The notes under the pieces are model-generated. The model was not told the DNA's origin and searched no databases. It saw only the letters and a list, made by a program, of their open reading frames with translations. This document shows, one piece after another, positions 5,780-13,508 of a stretch of 20,408 nt of DNA. Both the position numbers and the translations under genes were made by a program. Origin of the DNA: JBBRSC01 sp038245795 (GTDB taxonomy: Bacteria > Actinomycetota > Acidimicrobiia > Acidimicrobiales > Microtrichaceae); contig JBBRSC010000026.1 of NCBI GenBank assembly GCA_038245795.1, forward strand, positions 1 to 20,408, in the 5' to 3' direction. Within the stretch, counting starts at the first letter, position 1. Every line of letters begins with the position of its first letter.

Positions 5780-7291
5780 TCAGACGTCTTCGCCGCCGCG
5801 CCCGATCGACGCGACCTTGCATCCCATGGTCGCCACCAACCGTCGTTGCTCGGCGCTCACCACACTGAAGCCATCGAAGATCGCCGGGCGTGCATCGCCC
5901 AACCACGTCGGCAGATCGATCGTCACGTACTCCCGATGGGGCACCGCGAACACGACCGCGTCGAATCCCTCCGGCGAGGGGATCTCCGATTCGACCGCCC
6001 AATCGAACTCGTCCCAATGATCCAGCAAAGGATCGTGGGCGACCACCTCGGCCCCCGCATCGAGCGCCGCGCGGACGAACGTTTCCGACGGCGAGTACCG
6101 CGTATCGCCGACGTCCTGACGATACGAAATGCCCAACAACAGCAGCCGCTTGCCAGCCAACGATCCGCCGACCAACTGTCGCACCCGATCGAGCGACACC
6201 CTCGGCGCATCGTCGTTGGTGATGACGGCCGCAGTCGAGAACGGGAAATCCATTGGCTGATCCCACAGGACCTGCGACGCCAGCTTGGCGAACAGCGGAT
6301 CCTTCGTCAGGCAATAGCCACCGACCCCGAATCCGGGAGTGCGCATGTTGGCGTGCGTCGGCCGTAAACGGATGGCGTCAACCACCTCGAACAAATCGAT
6401 GCCGACCATCTCGGCAAAGCGACCCCACTCCTCCATCAACGCGATGGTCGTGGCACGAAACGTGTTCTCCATGACCTTCGCGGTCTCGGACGCGGTCGTG
6501 GAGCCGAGCCGGGTGAGCGGGTAGGTGTCGGTATTGATGACCGACCGCAGGAATAACTCGGCGGCCTTGGCGGCATCGTCGGTATGGCCGGCGTACACCC
6601 GCCAGTAGTTCACGATCGACGAGAAGTAGTCAGCGCCCGGCATGACCCGCTCGTAGCTATGCGCCAACAACAACGAATCCGCAGGGAGCCCCCGCTCGGC
6701 CATCGCAGCATCAAGGATCGGGGCCACGATCTTCTCGGTCGTTCCCGGCGGGACCGTCGTTTCGACGAGCACCAACGTGCCCGGCCGAACGTGCGCCCCG
6801 ACGGTGCCGATGGCCGCCTCGAATCCACCCAGTCGCAGCGCCGGCGTCTCGCTGCGCCAGTCGATGTCCAACGGCACATCGACCACCACGACCTCCGCCA
6901 ACCCGTACGCCGATGGGTCGGTGATGGCGATCAGGTTCTGTCGTTGGTGGGCAGCCTGCAACGATGCCACCAGCGTGTCGTCAGTGGTCTCAAACGGAAA
7001 CCGCCCGGCGTTCACGGCTTCGATACGGGCGCGACCAGCCGCGTCGTCGAGGTCCACCCCGATCACCGTGTAGCGGGCCGAGCCGTCCTCGTTGACGGCC
7101 GAAGCCACCGCGATCGACATCGCCGCACCGACAAAACCCAGGCCCTGGACCGCAACGATCGGGCGCGATGTGAGATCGACCGGAACGCCAGCCGCTGCCG
7201 CCAAGCCCGCCAGCGACGCATCGCCAGCCGCGATCATCGAGTCGGTGGCCGTCGGATCGGTCGGGGCAGTCGAATCGGTCGGGTCGCTCAC
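5780..7291 (-). CDS. UDP-glucose/GDP-mannose-type nucleotide-sugar dehydrogenase
   Basis: A 503-residue enzyme of the UDP-glucose/UDP-ManNAc dehydrogenase family, which oxidises a sugar C6 alcohol to the carboxylate with two NAD. The N-terminal NAD domain has VQGLGFVG (48-55). ETTVPPGTTE (177-186) and ERVMPG (214-219) are family motifs. The catalytic cysteine is C327 in FGVGGYCLTKDP, with Lys330 and Asp331. A C-terminal domain starts around LLLLGISYR. The first 40 residues form an unusual extension rich in Asp, Thr, Ser and Pro, encoded by short imperfect DNA repeats (7251-7285). The GTG start overlaps the stop of the glycosyltransferase (GTGA), so the two are probably translationally coupled. 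Length is somewhat above the usual 420-450 because of the extension. Confidence 0.88.
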   Translation of the reverse strand: MSDPTDSTAPTDPTATDSMIAAGDASLAGLAAAAGVPVDLTSRPIVAVQGLGFVGAAMSIAVASAVNEDGSARYTVIGVDLDDAAGRARIEAVNAGRFPFETTDDTLVASLQAAHQRQNLIAITDPSAYGLAEVVVVDVPLDIDWRSETPALRLGGFEAAIGTVGAHVRPGTLVLVETTVPPGTTEKIVAPILDAAMAERGLPADSLLLAHSYERVMPGADYFSSIVNYWRVYAGHTDDAAKAAELFLRSVINTDTYPLTRLGSTTASETAKVMENTFRATTIALMEEWGRFAEMVGIDLFEVVDAIRLRPTHANMRTPGFGVGGYCLTKDPLFAKLASQVLWDQPMDFPFSTAAVITNDDAPRVSLDRVRQLVGGSLAGKRLLLLGISYRQDVGDTRYSPSETFVRAALDAGAEVVAHDPLLDHWDEFDWAVESEIPSPEGFDAVVFAVPHREYVTIDLPTWLGDARPAIFDGFSVVSAEQRRLVATMGCKVASIGRGGEDV

Positions 7292-8433
7292 AGTCCCCCC
7301 ACGGTACGGGAGGCCCCGGCTGGTTGCGAGCCGACGAGCCGCGCGTAGACCGCGCAGTAACGATCGATGGTTGCTTCGATGGTGAACATGTCGAGCGCTC
7401 GTTCCCGCCCCGCAGCCCCCATGGCAGATGCCCGTGCAGGATCGTCGAGCACATCGACGATCGCCGCCGCCAGAGCCTGTGGATCCTCCGGCGGGACGAC
7501 CCGGCCGGTGATGCCGTCGAGTACCTCTTCTCGGACCGACCCCACGTCGGTGGCCACCACCGCAACGCCAGCCAGCATCGCTTCCATGATCGTCACCGGC
7601 AGTCCCTCACTGCGGCTCGGCAACACGAATACCGGAAAGGCGCAGAGTCCGTCGGCCACCCGCTTCGACCAGTCGACGTCGCGGAACTCGACGCGATCAG
7701 TGAGTCGGAGCTTCGCCACCTGTGCCACCAGCACGTCGGTCAGATCGCCACTCCCGATCTGCACCAGACGAACATCGCGCGGCACCATCGTCATCGCCTC
7801 GATGAGGACGTCGACACCCTTGACGGGATCATGTCGGGCCACGTTCACGATCACCTTGCCGAGTTCGTGCGGCGCGGAGCGATCCACGTCAGCCACCCCG
7901 TGGTACATCGTTTCGATCGACCCCGGTTTCAACCCGATGTCCGTCTCGAGGATACGTGAGGTCGCCTCGCCGACCGCCAGATGCGCTGACAGTCGCGACG
8001 ACGTCACACGCTTCAGCCAATGCGAGGCACGAGACCAACCCGACATCGACGAATTCTCGACGGCCATGGTCATCTGTCGCGGCATCGTCGCCGCCACCAA
8101 CATCGCCCATTGGCACGATGAACCCATCGTCAGGTTGAACTGGAGAAGATCGGCGCCCAACGATCGGAACAGACGACGATGCGCACGCATCCCGCGCAGG
8201 TCGCTGCGCCGCGAGATGGGTTCGATGATGTGCACCGTGGACCCCGGCCGATGATCGCCGATGTAGGAACCAACCCCCTCGTCGACCGCCACGATCGAGA
8301 CCGTGACGTCCTTGGGCAGCCCCGCCAACAACTGCACCAGCGTCATCTCCGCGCCGCCCCGATTGCGCGCATCGGAATAGATGGCCAGATGGAACGGGCG
8401 CGGTCGGACCGTCGCGTCAGTGCTGGCGCCCAC
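7288..8433 (-). CDS. Glycosyltransferase family 4 (GT-B fold)
   Basis: A 381-residue retaining glycosyltransferase. The acceptor-side domain begins with HLAIYSDARNRGGAEMT (GGAE at 26-29, the glycine-rich loop of GT4 enzymes). The C-terminal donor domain contains NVARHDPVKGVDVLIEA (about 197-213), LVQIGSG, and the EX7E motif E276...E284 in SEGLPVTIMEAMLAG, followed by ATDVGSVREEV. No membrane segment is visible, so it probably works at the cytoplasmic membrane face. Donor and acceptor are unknown. The start is GTG at 8433 with AAGGAA about nine bases upstream. Its stop overlaps the start of the dehydrogenase gene. It probably adds a sugar in assembly of the glycan whose precursors the neighbours make. 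Confidence 0.88.
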   Translation of the reverse strand: MGASTDATVRPRPFHLAIYSDARNRGGAEMTLVQLLAGLPKDVTVSIVAVDEGVGSYIGDHRPGSTVHIIEPISRRSDLRGMRAHRRLFRSLGADLLQFNLTMGSSCQWAMLVAATMPRQMTMAVENSSMSGWSRASHWLKRVTSSRLSAHLAVGEATSRILETDIGLKPGSIETMYHGVADVDRSAPHELGKVIVNVARHDPVKGVDVLIEAMTMVPRDVRLVQIGSGDLTDVLVAQVAKLRLTDRVEFRDVDWSKRVADGLCAFPVFVLPSRSEGLPVTIMEAMLAGVAVVATDVGSVREEVLDGITGRVVPPEDPQALAAAIVDVLDDPARASAMGAAGRERALDMFTIEATIDRYCAVYARLVGSQPAGASRTVGGL

Positions 8434-8452
8434 AGCAGAATGTTCCTTCGGC

Positions 8453-9175
8453 TCAGAGACCAGGGAGGAGCCGGGGTTTCAATTGTTCCCATTCCTCGTT
8501 GGCGGTGTCGTAATCGTCAGGCCGGCCGATATCAAGCCAGTAGCCAGCGAATCGGTGGACCCGCGGCGGAGTGTCGGTCTTGAGCAGATCCAACACCAAC
8601 TCGTCGAAACCGAGCGCCTCGCCCGGGGTGTAGTCCGACAGCGTCGACTTCGACACGGCGTAGATGCCCATCGACACCGAGAAATGCTCGACCGGCTTCT
8701 CGCGGAACTCGACGATCCGGTCGCCGGTCTCCCCACCGATCTCGAGGACACCGAAGTCGATCTTCACGGTCCGGTCGTAGGCCGACACGGTGATCGGCGC
8801 ATCCGATGCAATGTGTCCCTGGAGCACCGCGGCGTAGTCCAGATCGGTCAGCACGTCACCGTTCATGACCAGGAAATGGTCGGGCACATCCTGGAGGTTC
8901 GCGATGATCGGGCCCATCGTGCCCAGCGGGATCTCTTCGTCCCAATAGCGGATCTCGAGGCCCCACTGGGTGCCGTCGCCGCAGTAGGCCCGGATGAGTT
9001 GTCCGAGGTGACCGATGGCGATCGTGACCGTTTGGAAGCCTGCCGCCTGGAGTTGGCGAAGGACGATTTCCATGATGGCGTACTCGTCGCCGATGGGAAC
9101 GAGTGGCTTGGGAAATGCCGTCGTATACGGCCGAAGCCGGACACCCCGTCCCCCGGCAAGGATCACCGCGTGCAT
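8453..9175 (-). CDS. Sugar-phosphate nucleotidyltransferase
   Basis: A 240-residue NTP-transferase domain protein that activates a sugar-1-phosphate to a nucleotide sugar. It has AVILAGGRGVRLRP (residues 3-16; Val12 where Thr is usual), FPKPLVP (21-27), VMNGDVL (103-109) with Asp107 a likely metal ligand, FREKPVEH (158-164) and YWLDIGRPDDY (212-222). It lacks the left-handed helix domain of larger GlmU/GMP types, so it resembles short RfbA- or HddC-like enzymes. Sugar and nucleotide cannot be told. ATG 9175 is preferred because family members start one to four residues before AVILAGG; ATG 9184 is possible and neither has a clear ribosome site. A longer in-frame reading up to 9694 would overlap the epimerase gene and is not credible. 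Confidence 0.86.
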   Translation of the reverse strand: MHAVILAGGRGVRLRPYTTAFPKPLVPIGDEYAIMEIVLRQLQAAGFQTVTIAIGHLGQLIRAYCGDGTQWGLEIRYWDEEIPLGTMGPIIANLQDVPDHFLVMNGDVLTDLDYAAVLQGHIASDAPITVSAYDRTVKIDFGVLEIGGETGDRIVEFREKPVEHFSVSMGIYAVSKSTLSDYTPGEALGFDELVLDLLKTDTPPRVHRFAGYWLDIGRPDDYDTANEEWEQLKPRLLPGL

Positions 9176-9231
9176 TCCGACCATGGTGGTCGCGTCAATG
9201 CCCGCTGTCGAGTCAGCGCCGCACATCTCGA

Positions 9232-10086
9232 TCAGACGCCGACATGTGCGGCGATGAGCTTCGCCGACATTTCGGGATGCACACCGCACAGGTCCCGCAG
9301 CCGCGAGTTGTCTCCCACGACCGCCGGGATCCCCGGCTTGTTCAATGAGGTGATCGTGATCGGCTTGCCCTGTTCCCGGGCGATGGCACGCACAATGGCG
9401 TCGAAGCGAACGCCGATGCCCGAGCAGATGTTGACGATGTCCGGCACGTTCTGAATGACCGCCAACCCTGCAACGCCGGCCGCGAGATCGTCCAACATGA
9501 TGTGATCCCTGAACGTTGCCGGCCACCACAATTCGACATTGCCCCCTTCTGGGGGGAGCTTCGTGACATCGGTGACGAACTGATAGAGCGGCGATACCGG
9601 AGCGACCTTGCTGCTCACCAAGTTGAAGCCGCGCGCAACAACCGCATCGAGCCCCGCAGCGCGAGCCTCGAGGACCTCGGCCGTCCCCGCCCACTTCGAC
9701 TCGCCGTAGATGCCTTGGGGCGCAACCGTGTGGGTCTCGGGGATGGGATCGGCGGAACCCGGGTCGCCGTATTCGGCTGCGGATCCGAGGTGCACGAACC
9801 GAACTCCCGATCCTGCCAGCACATCAACCAGCCACGTCGGGAAGTCAATATTGGCATCGGTCATCTGGGCATCGGTCCCACGCAGCCGCCCACAGGTGTT
9901 CACCACGGCGGTGACGCCCGATTCCACGAAACCCAGTATCAGGGCCCGAGCGGCATCGTTACGTTCTGCCAACTCGGGATGATCGGGAATGTCGACGACC
10001 GACACCGGGCGGTCCTGGGCGAGTCGCGCCGCCACGGCGCTCCCGACGAAACCGGAGCCGAGCACGAGGACAGGTGAAGCAGACAC
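9232..10086 (-). CDS. NAD-dependent epimerase/dehydratase family protein
   Basis: A 284-residue extended-SDR protein shorter than the 330-residue epimerase in the same cluster. It has VLGSGFVGSAVA (nucleotide-binding glycines 10, 12 and 15), the catalytic Ser in HLGSAAEYGD (about 99-108), and Tyr127/Lys131 in YGESKWAG. The FRDHIMLDDLAAG segment corresponds to the substrate-side region of sugar epimerases. It may be a reductase or epimerase of a nucleotide sugar, for example of the RmlD type, but the substrate is unknown. The start is GTG at 10086; a weak CAGACT box lies six bases upstream. It sits 56 bases before the nucleotidyltransferase gene on the same strand. Confidence 0.83.
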   Translation of the reverse strand: MSASPVLVLGSGFVGSAVAARLAQDRPVSVVDIPDHPELAERNDAARALILGFVESGVTAVVNTCGRLRGTDAQMTDANIDFPTWLVDVLAGSGVRFVHLGSAAEYGDPGSADPIPETHTVAPQGIYGESKWAGTAEVLEARAAGLDAVVARGFNLVSSKVAPVSPLYQFVTDVTKLPPEGGNVELWWPATFRDHIMLDDLAAGVAGLAVIQNVPDIVNICSGIGVRFDAIVRAIAREQGKPITITSLNKPGIPAVVGDNSRLRDLCGVHPEMSAKLIAAHVGV

Positions 10087-10123
10087 GGGGACAGTCTGGC
10101 AGGGCCGATCTGGTCAACTCCGA

Positions 10124-10150
10124 TCATGGGTGGGCCTGGCCGACCCATGA
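10124..10150. other. 8-bp inverted repeat between acyltransferase and epimerase genes
   Basis: TCATGGGT (10124-10131) and ACCCATGA (10143-10150) are perfect arms around an 11-base loop, in the 131-base gap between two minus-strand genes. No T-tract follows on the minus strand, so it is a weak terminator candidate at best; it could be an operator. The rest of this gap shows nothing recognisable. Confidence 0.35.
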
Positions 10151-10217
10151 GCAGCGCGGCGGGCACTGGACATCGGACGAGGGGACACCGACATCAGGGA
10201 GATGCGGTCGGCCAGAC

Positions 10218-11309
10218 TCACTCTTTACTCTTCGTCGATTCCGGATTCTTGGATGCAGATTTTGCTGCTGCCGCATGTGCCCGTTCCTGACGCCAACGAT
10301 CCAGCCATCGTTTGGTGTCCTGTGCCGCCACGGCGACCTTCGCCCGGGGACCGACGGCGCCGCGGACCTTGAGGAGTCGACGCTCGTCCGTCGCCCATTC
10401 GGTCTTGTATGGCTCGTCGCCGCGCAACAGATCGAACTCCACGCACCCAGCAGCGATCAGCGATTGGATGACCCGCCACTTGAGCACTGACCCGGAACCT
10501 CGATGCTCATGATCGGTGTCTCGGCCGGCCTGGTAGAAACTCGCGCGATTCCCGACCACGAACTCGACTTCAGTGGCAATACAGATTTCGTCGGCATCGA
10601 CGAGTTCGTGCACGATGACATCGCCAACGATGATGCCGTTGCGGAGCGCAGACTCGAAGGCGGCCCAGCCGTCGGACACCCCCGAGGCGTCACCCCAGCG
10701 ACCGTCGTGGAGGCGACGCAGATCGCGTAACGACCCTTCGATCTCGACGGTGCTCGACGCCGCGTCGTAACGGCGGAACGTGACGCCGGCCTTCGTCATC
10801 CGCTTGTCAGAACGCGTAATGGTGCTGCGAACCCGACCCGGGCGGGATGCGAAATACTCCGAAGCAACCGACGGGAGTGGCACGAATGGTGCCACCTGCG
10901 CCGATGTGGTCGAGCCGATGCCAGCCACCGCGTCGAGCAGATGGGCGTACCCGGCAATGCCGTCGAGCGAAATCACCCGGGAGCCCGGCCGACGCAGCCA
11001 CTCCGAAGCGGCGGCCACTACGCAACGTATGCCGTCGGTGTCGGATGGGTCCGCCACCACGTCCAGATGATCCGGTTCGAGGGGACCCTGACCAAGCAGC
11101 TCCACCAGCTCGACTCCCGCCAGCGTGCGGGTCTGGAATGCCGCGCCACCGACGAGGCGATCGCCATCGAGCACGAGCACAAAATGCGGAGTGCCGACGG
11201 CGACGTGGTCCAACCACCACGACATCAGGAACGGCGACGGCAGCGTCATCGTCCGAACGAGGTCATCCCAGCGGGTAGCCCACGGACCGAGTCGAGAGGT
11301 CACGAGCAC
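10218..11309 (-). CDS. FemAB/BioF2-like GNAT acyltransferase
   Basis: A 363-residue protein of the GNAT-like fold seen in FemAB, CelD and BioF2-type proteins (Acetyltransf_6). The clearest signature is near the C-terminus: EFDLLRGDEPYKTEW (291-305). It is preceded by SFYQAGRDTDHEHRGSGSVL (257-276), the usual acyl-CoA/tRNA-side loop of this group. Members occur in exopolysaccharide clusters and are thought to acylate amino sugars or transfer amino acids; the substrate here is unknown. The last 20 residues are Lys/Ser/Ala-rich. Starts at 11303, 11309 or 11327 (all GTG) are possible. I use 11309 because a weak GACACT box lies six bases upstream. Extending the frame further runs into the 18-bp repeats and is not plausible. 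Confidence 0.8.
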   Translation of the reverse strand: MLVTSRLGPWATRWDDLVRTMTLPSPFLMSWWLDHVAVGTPHFVLVLDGDRLVGGAAFQTRTLAGVELVELLGQGPLEPDHLDVVADPSDTDGIRCVVAAASEWLRRPGSRVISLDGIAGYAHLLDAVAGIGSTTSAQVAPFVPLPSVASEYFASRPGRVRSTITRSDKRMTKAGVTFRRYDAASSTVEIEGSLRDLRRLHDGRWGDASGVSDGWAAFESALRNGIIVGDVIVHELVDADEICIATEVEFVVGNRASFYQAGRDTDHEHRGSGSVLKWRVIQSLIAAGCVEFDLLRGDEPYKTEWATDERRLLKVRGAVGPRAKVAVAAQDTKRWLDRWRQERAHAAAAKSASKNPESTKSKE

Positions 11310-11340
11310 CCGAGAAGTGTCGCACACGTGCTCGCCAGCT

Positions 11341-11394
11341 CTCAGCCCCTCGATATGTCTCAGCCCCTCGATATGTCTCAGCCCCTCGATATGT
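11341..11394. repeat. 18-bp tandem repeat, three identical copies
   Basis: CTCAGCCCCTCGATATGT occurs three times head to tail with no mismatch, between the aminotransferase and acyltransferase genes. On the minus strand the unit reads ACATATCGAGGGGCTGAG. The copy nearest the aminotransferase encodes its final residues (DISRG) and its TGA, so the array looks like tandem duplication of a gene end. Copy-number change would shift only the intergenic distance in steps of 18 bases. Confidence 0.9.
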
Positions 11395-12598
11395 CGACCG
11401 CCGTCACCATGCGTTCGAAGATCTCGCCGAGGATGGACGCGCTGGTCGCCAGGTTGATGCGAACGTGGCCGGCGCCACCCGGTCCGAACTCGTGGCCCGG
11501 CGATAGCGCCACCCGGGCTCGATCCAGGAAGAACTGCGCCGGATCGTCGCCTACTGCGAGCCCTCGACAGTCGAGCCACGCCAGATACGTCGCCTGCGGC
11601 GGTACCCACAACACCTCCGGCAGCAACTCCGCCAACAAGTACACCGCCTGATCCCGTCGCTCGCCGACCGCCGATCGGAAGTCCTCGAGCCAGTCGTGGC
11701 CCTCGGCCCAGGCCGTCAACGTCGCGAGTTGGCCCATGTTCGAGATCTGACCGATCTGCGTGGCCCGCACCCTCCGAATCGGTTCCAATGCCACGCCCGA
11801 ACCGAGATGCATCACGGCACACCGCAAGCCTGGGAGATTGAAACTCTTCGAGGTCGACGTGAGGGTGATGGTCCGCTCCGCCACAACCGGATCGATCATG
11901 GCGAACGGAATGTGCTGATGCTCACCAGTGCCGCGGCCCGACTCGCCCGTATCCGTGTGGGTGAACTCGGCGTGGATCTCGTCGCTGATGACGATCAACT
12001 CGTAATCGGCCACCAGTTGCGCCAGGGCTTCGAGCTCATCAGTCGTCCAGACCCGGCCGGTGGGATTGTGCGGATTCACCAACACGAACACGCTGCCGGG
12101 GCTTCGGGCCGCATGTTCGGCGATCTGATCGAGGTCGGGTTCCCAACCATCCGCCGTCCGGCGCCACGGGCTGGGAATCACCACTCGTTCGAGGGCCGCG
12201 ATCTCCTGCAGGAAAGGCGGATAGCACGGCGTCTGCAACATGACCCCGTCGCCCGGCACCGAGAGATGATCGATAGCCAACGACACGGCTTGCACCAGAT
12301 CCGCCACCAGCACTACCCCCGACGGATCAGGATGCCAGCCGTAACGATCCGCCATTCGCGCGACGAAGGCCTCGGCCACTGGGGTGGTGATGTCCTCGAT
12401 CGGATAGGTCACGTCACCCCGATCGAGCAACGCCCGCAACGCCCGATCGACCGGCGGGCAGATGTCCACATCGGCATCGGCGATCCACGCCGGGACCACC
12501 TCAGATCCGTGCAACGACCACTTCCGACCGCGACGTTTGCGCAGCGTCTCGATCGACGAGAAGGCGAACCCTGACCCGGGCAGCCCGGGGTTGGTCAC
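11378..12598 (-). CDS. PLP-dependent aminotransferase class I/II, MalY/PatB (C-S lyase) type
   Basis: A 406-residue fold-type I PLP enzyme. NPHNPTGR (175-182), ISDEIHAEF (204-212, Asp206 contacts the pyridine nitrogen) and STSKSFNLPGL (248-258, Lys251 forms the Schiff base) are typical of the MalY/PatB group, whose members often act as cystathionine or cysteine-S-conjugate beta-lyases. The early segment VPAWIADADVDICPP matches the MalY-type WVADMDF region. A true aminotransferase role is also possible. The start is GTG at 12598, overlapping the TGA of the upstream SDR gene (GTGA), so the two genes are probably co-translated. The C-terminus VDISRG and stop codon lie in the first unit of the 18-bp tandem repeat. 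Confidence 0.87.
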   Translation of the reverse strand: MTNPGLPGSGFAFSSIETLRKRRGRKWSLHGSEVVPAWIADADVDICPPVDRALRALLDRGDVTYPIEDITTPVAEAFVARMADRYGWHPDPSGVVLVADLVQAVSLAIDHLSVPGDGVMLQTPCYPPFLQEIAALERVVIPSPWRRTADGWEPDLDQIAEHAARSPGSVFVLVNPHNPTGRVWTTDELEALAQLVADYELIVISDEIHAEFTHTDTGESGRGTGEHQHIPFAMIDPVVAERTITLTSTSKSFNLPGLRCAVMHLGSGVALEPIRRVRATQIGQISNMGQLATLTAWAEGHDWLEDFRSAVGERRDQAVYLLAELLPEVLWVPPQATYLAWLDCRGLAVGDDPAQFFLDRARVALSPGHEFGPGGAGHVRINLATSASILGEIFERMVTAVDISRG

Positions 12599-13425
12599 AG
12601 ATTCTCCATCACGTCCGGATACATCATGCGGGCGAACTCGCCGTAGTCCGGTCCGCCTCGCAGATGGTGTCCGCCATCGACAGGGACGATATGGCCCGTG
12701 ACGTGACCCGACTCCGGGCCAGCGAGGAAACGGATGACCGGTGCCACATCTGACACCTTGCCGAACTGACTGATCGGCATCTCGCGGAGGTAGCTCTGAC
12801 CAACATCGGTATCGGTCGTGATCATGGACACGAGACCCGTCTCAATGATGCCGGGTGCGACCGCGTTGACGCGCACATTGGCGGCGCCGAGTTCGTCCGC
12901 TGTCACCCTTACCATCATGTCGACACCAGCTTTGGCGACGCAATAGGGCCCCATCCAACGGTGGGTCACCGAACCGGCCAACGACGACACGGCAACGATC
13001 GACCCGCCGCCGTCGGCCACCATGGCCGCACCGGCATGTTTGACCGTGAAGAAGACACCTGTCAGTGACACTGCCAAGACACGATTCCATTCGTCGGTCG
13101 ACGTCGCGATCATCGGACCGACGGTGCCATCGCCGGCGGCGGCGACACAAATGTCGAGTCGACCGGTCACCGCTCGAGCGGCGTCAACCGCGGCAATGAC
13201 TTGCGCCTCGTCGGTCACGTCGCCCGCGAACGCCACTACCGATACACCGTCGGGTGCATGAGCTCGGAGCCCGACCGCAGCCGCCTCCAACTTGTCGGCG
13301 TCGCGGCCCATGAGCGTCACCGCGCACCCGTCGGCAACAAGCGCTTCGGCTGCCGCCAGACCGATACCGCTGCCACCTCCGGTCACCAGCGCAGCACGGC
13401 CATCCAACGACAACGGGTTCGACAC
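12595..13425 (-). CDS. Short-chain dehydrogenase/reductase (FabG-like)
   Basis: A 276-residue classical SDR with VTGGGSGIG after the first strand, GDVTDEAQV, AAAGDG in place of the usual NAG loop, catalytic Ser in VSSLAGS, and Tyr/Lys in YCVAKAG. The C-terminal part, with FLAGPESGHVTGHIVPVDGGH, is the standard end of FabG-like oxidoreductases. Substrate unknown. I place the start at GTG 13425 because GGAGG (13431-13435) stands five bases before it; the ATG at 13437 is contained in the same ribosome-site sequence and has none of its own. Its stop overlaps the start of the aminotransferase, which suggests a shared pathway. The gene is divergent from the phosphoesterase. Confidence 0.88.
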   Translation of the reverse strand: MSNPLSLDGRAALVTGGGSGIGLAAAEALVADGCAVTLMGRDADKLEAAAVGLRAHAPDGVSVVAFAGDVTDEAQVIAAVDAARAVTGRLDICVAAAGDGTVGPMIATSTDEWNRVLAVSLTGVFFTVKHAGAAMVADGGGSIVAVSSLAGSVTHRWMGPYCVAKAGVDMMVRVTADELGAANVRVNAVAPGIIETGLVSMITTDTDVGQSYLREMPISQFGKVSDVAPVIRFLAGPESGHVTGHIVPVDGGHHLRGGPDYGEFARMMYPDVMENL

Positions 13426-13444
13426 TTCGACCTCCATAAGCTGA

Positions 13445-13463
13445 CTGGCCGACGACCGGCCAG
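13445..13463. promoter_or_regulatory. Inverted repeat in the divergent SDR/phosphoesterase spacer
   Basis: CTGGCCG and CGGCCAG are perfect 7-base arms around five bases, placed between the two divergent genes. It could be an operator or a 5'-UTR hairpin for either gene. Such GC-rich palindromes also arise by chance. Confidence 0.3.
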
Positions 13464-13508
13464 GTTCAAGACGCCGTCACCCTACCGTCGGCCTGACAAG
13501 CTGGAACA

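Noticed and set aside
5612..6367. Plus-strand open frames opposite the sugar dehydrogenase and epimerase genes
   Set aside because: Arg/His/Pro-rich shadows without motifs; the minus-strand genes have full catalytic motif sets.
8453..9694. A 413-codon version of the nucleotidyltransferase with a long N-terminal extension
   Set aside because: The extra part overlaps the 3' third of the epimerase gene on the same strand and is Gly/Arg/His-rich; family homology begins at the ATG at 9175.
11341..11394. CRISPR-like array
   Set aside because: The three 18-bp units abut directly without spacers and no cas gene is present; it is a simple tandem duplication.
11310..11822. An N-terminal extension of the acyltransferase containing repeated HIEGLR units
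   Set aside because: These units are the 18-bp DNA repeats read out of frame, and the extension overlaps the aminotransferase coding region. No protein repeat is likely to be made.
13497..13502. CAAGCT six bases before the phosphoesterase start as a -10 box
   Set aside because: It has A at position 2 and T at position 6 but lacks the first T; not strong enough to list as a promoter.
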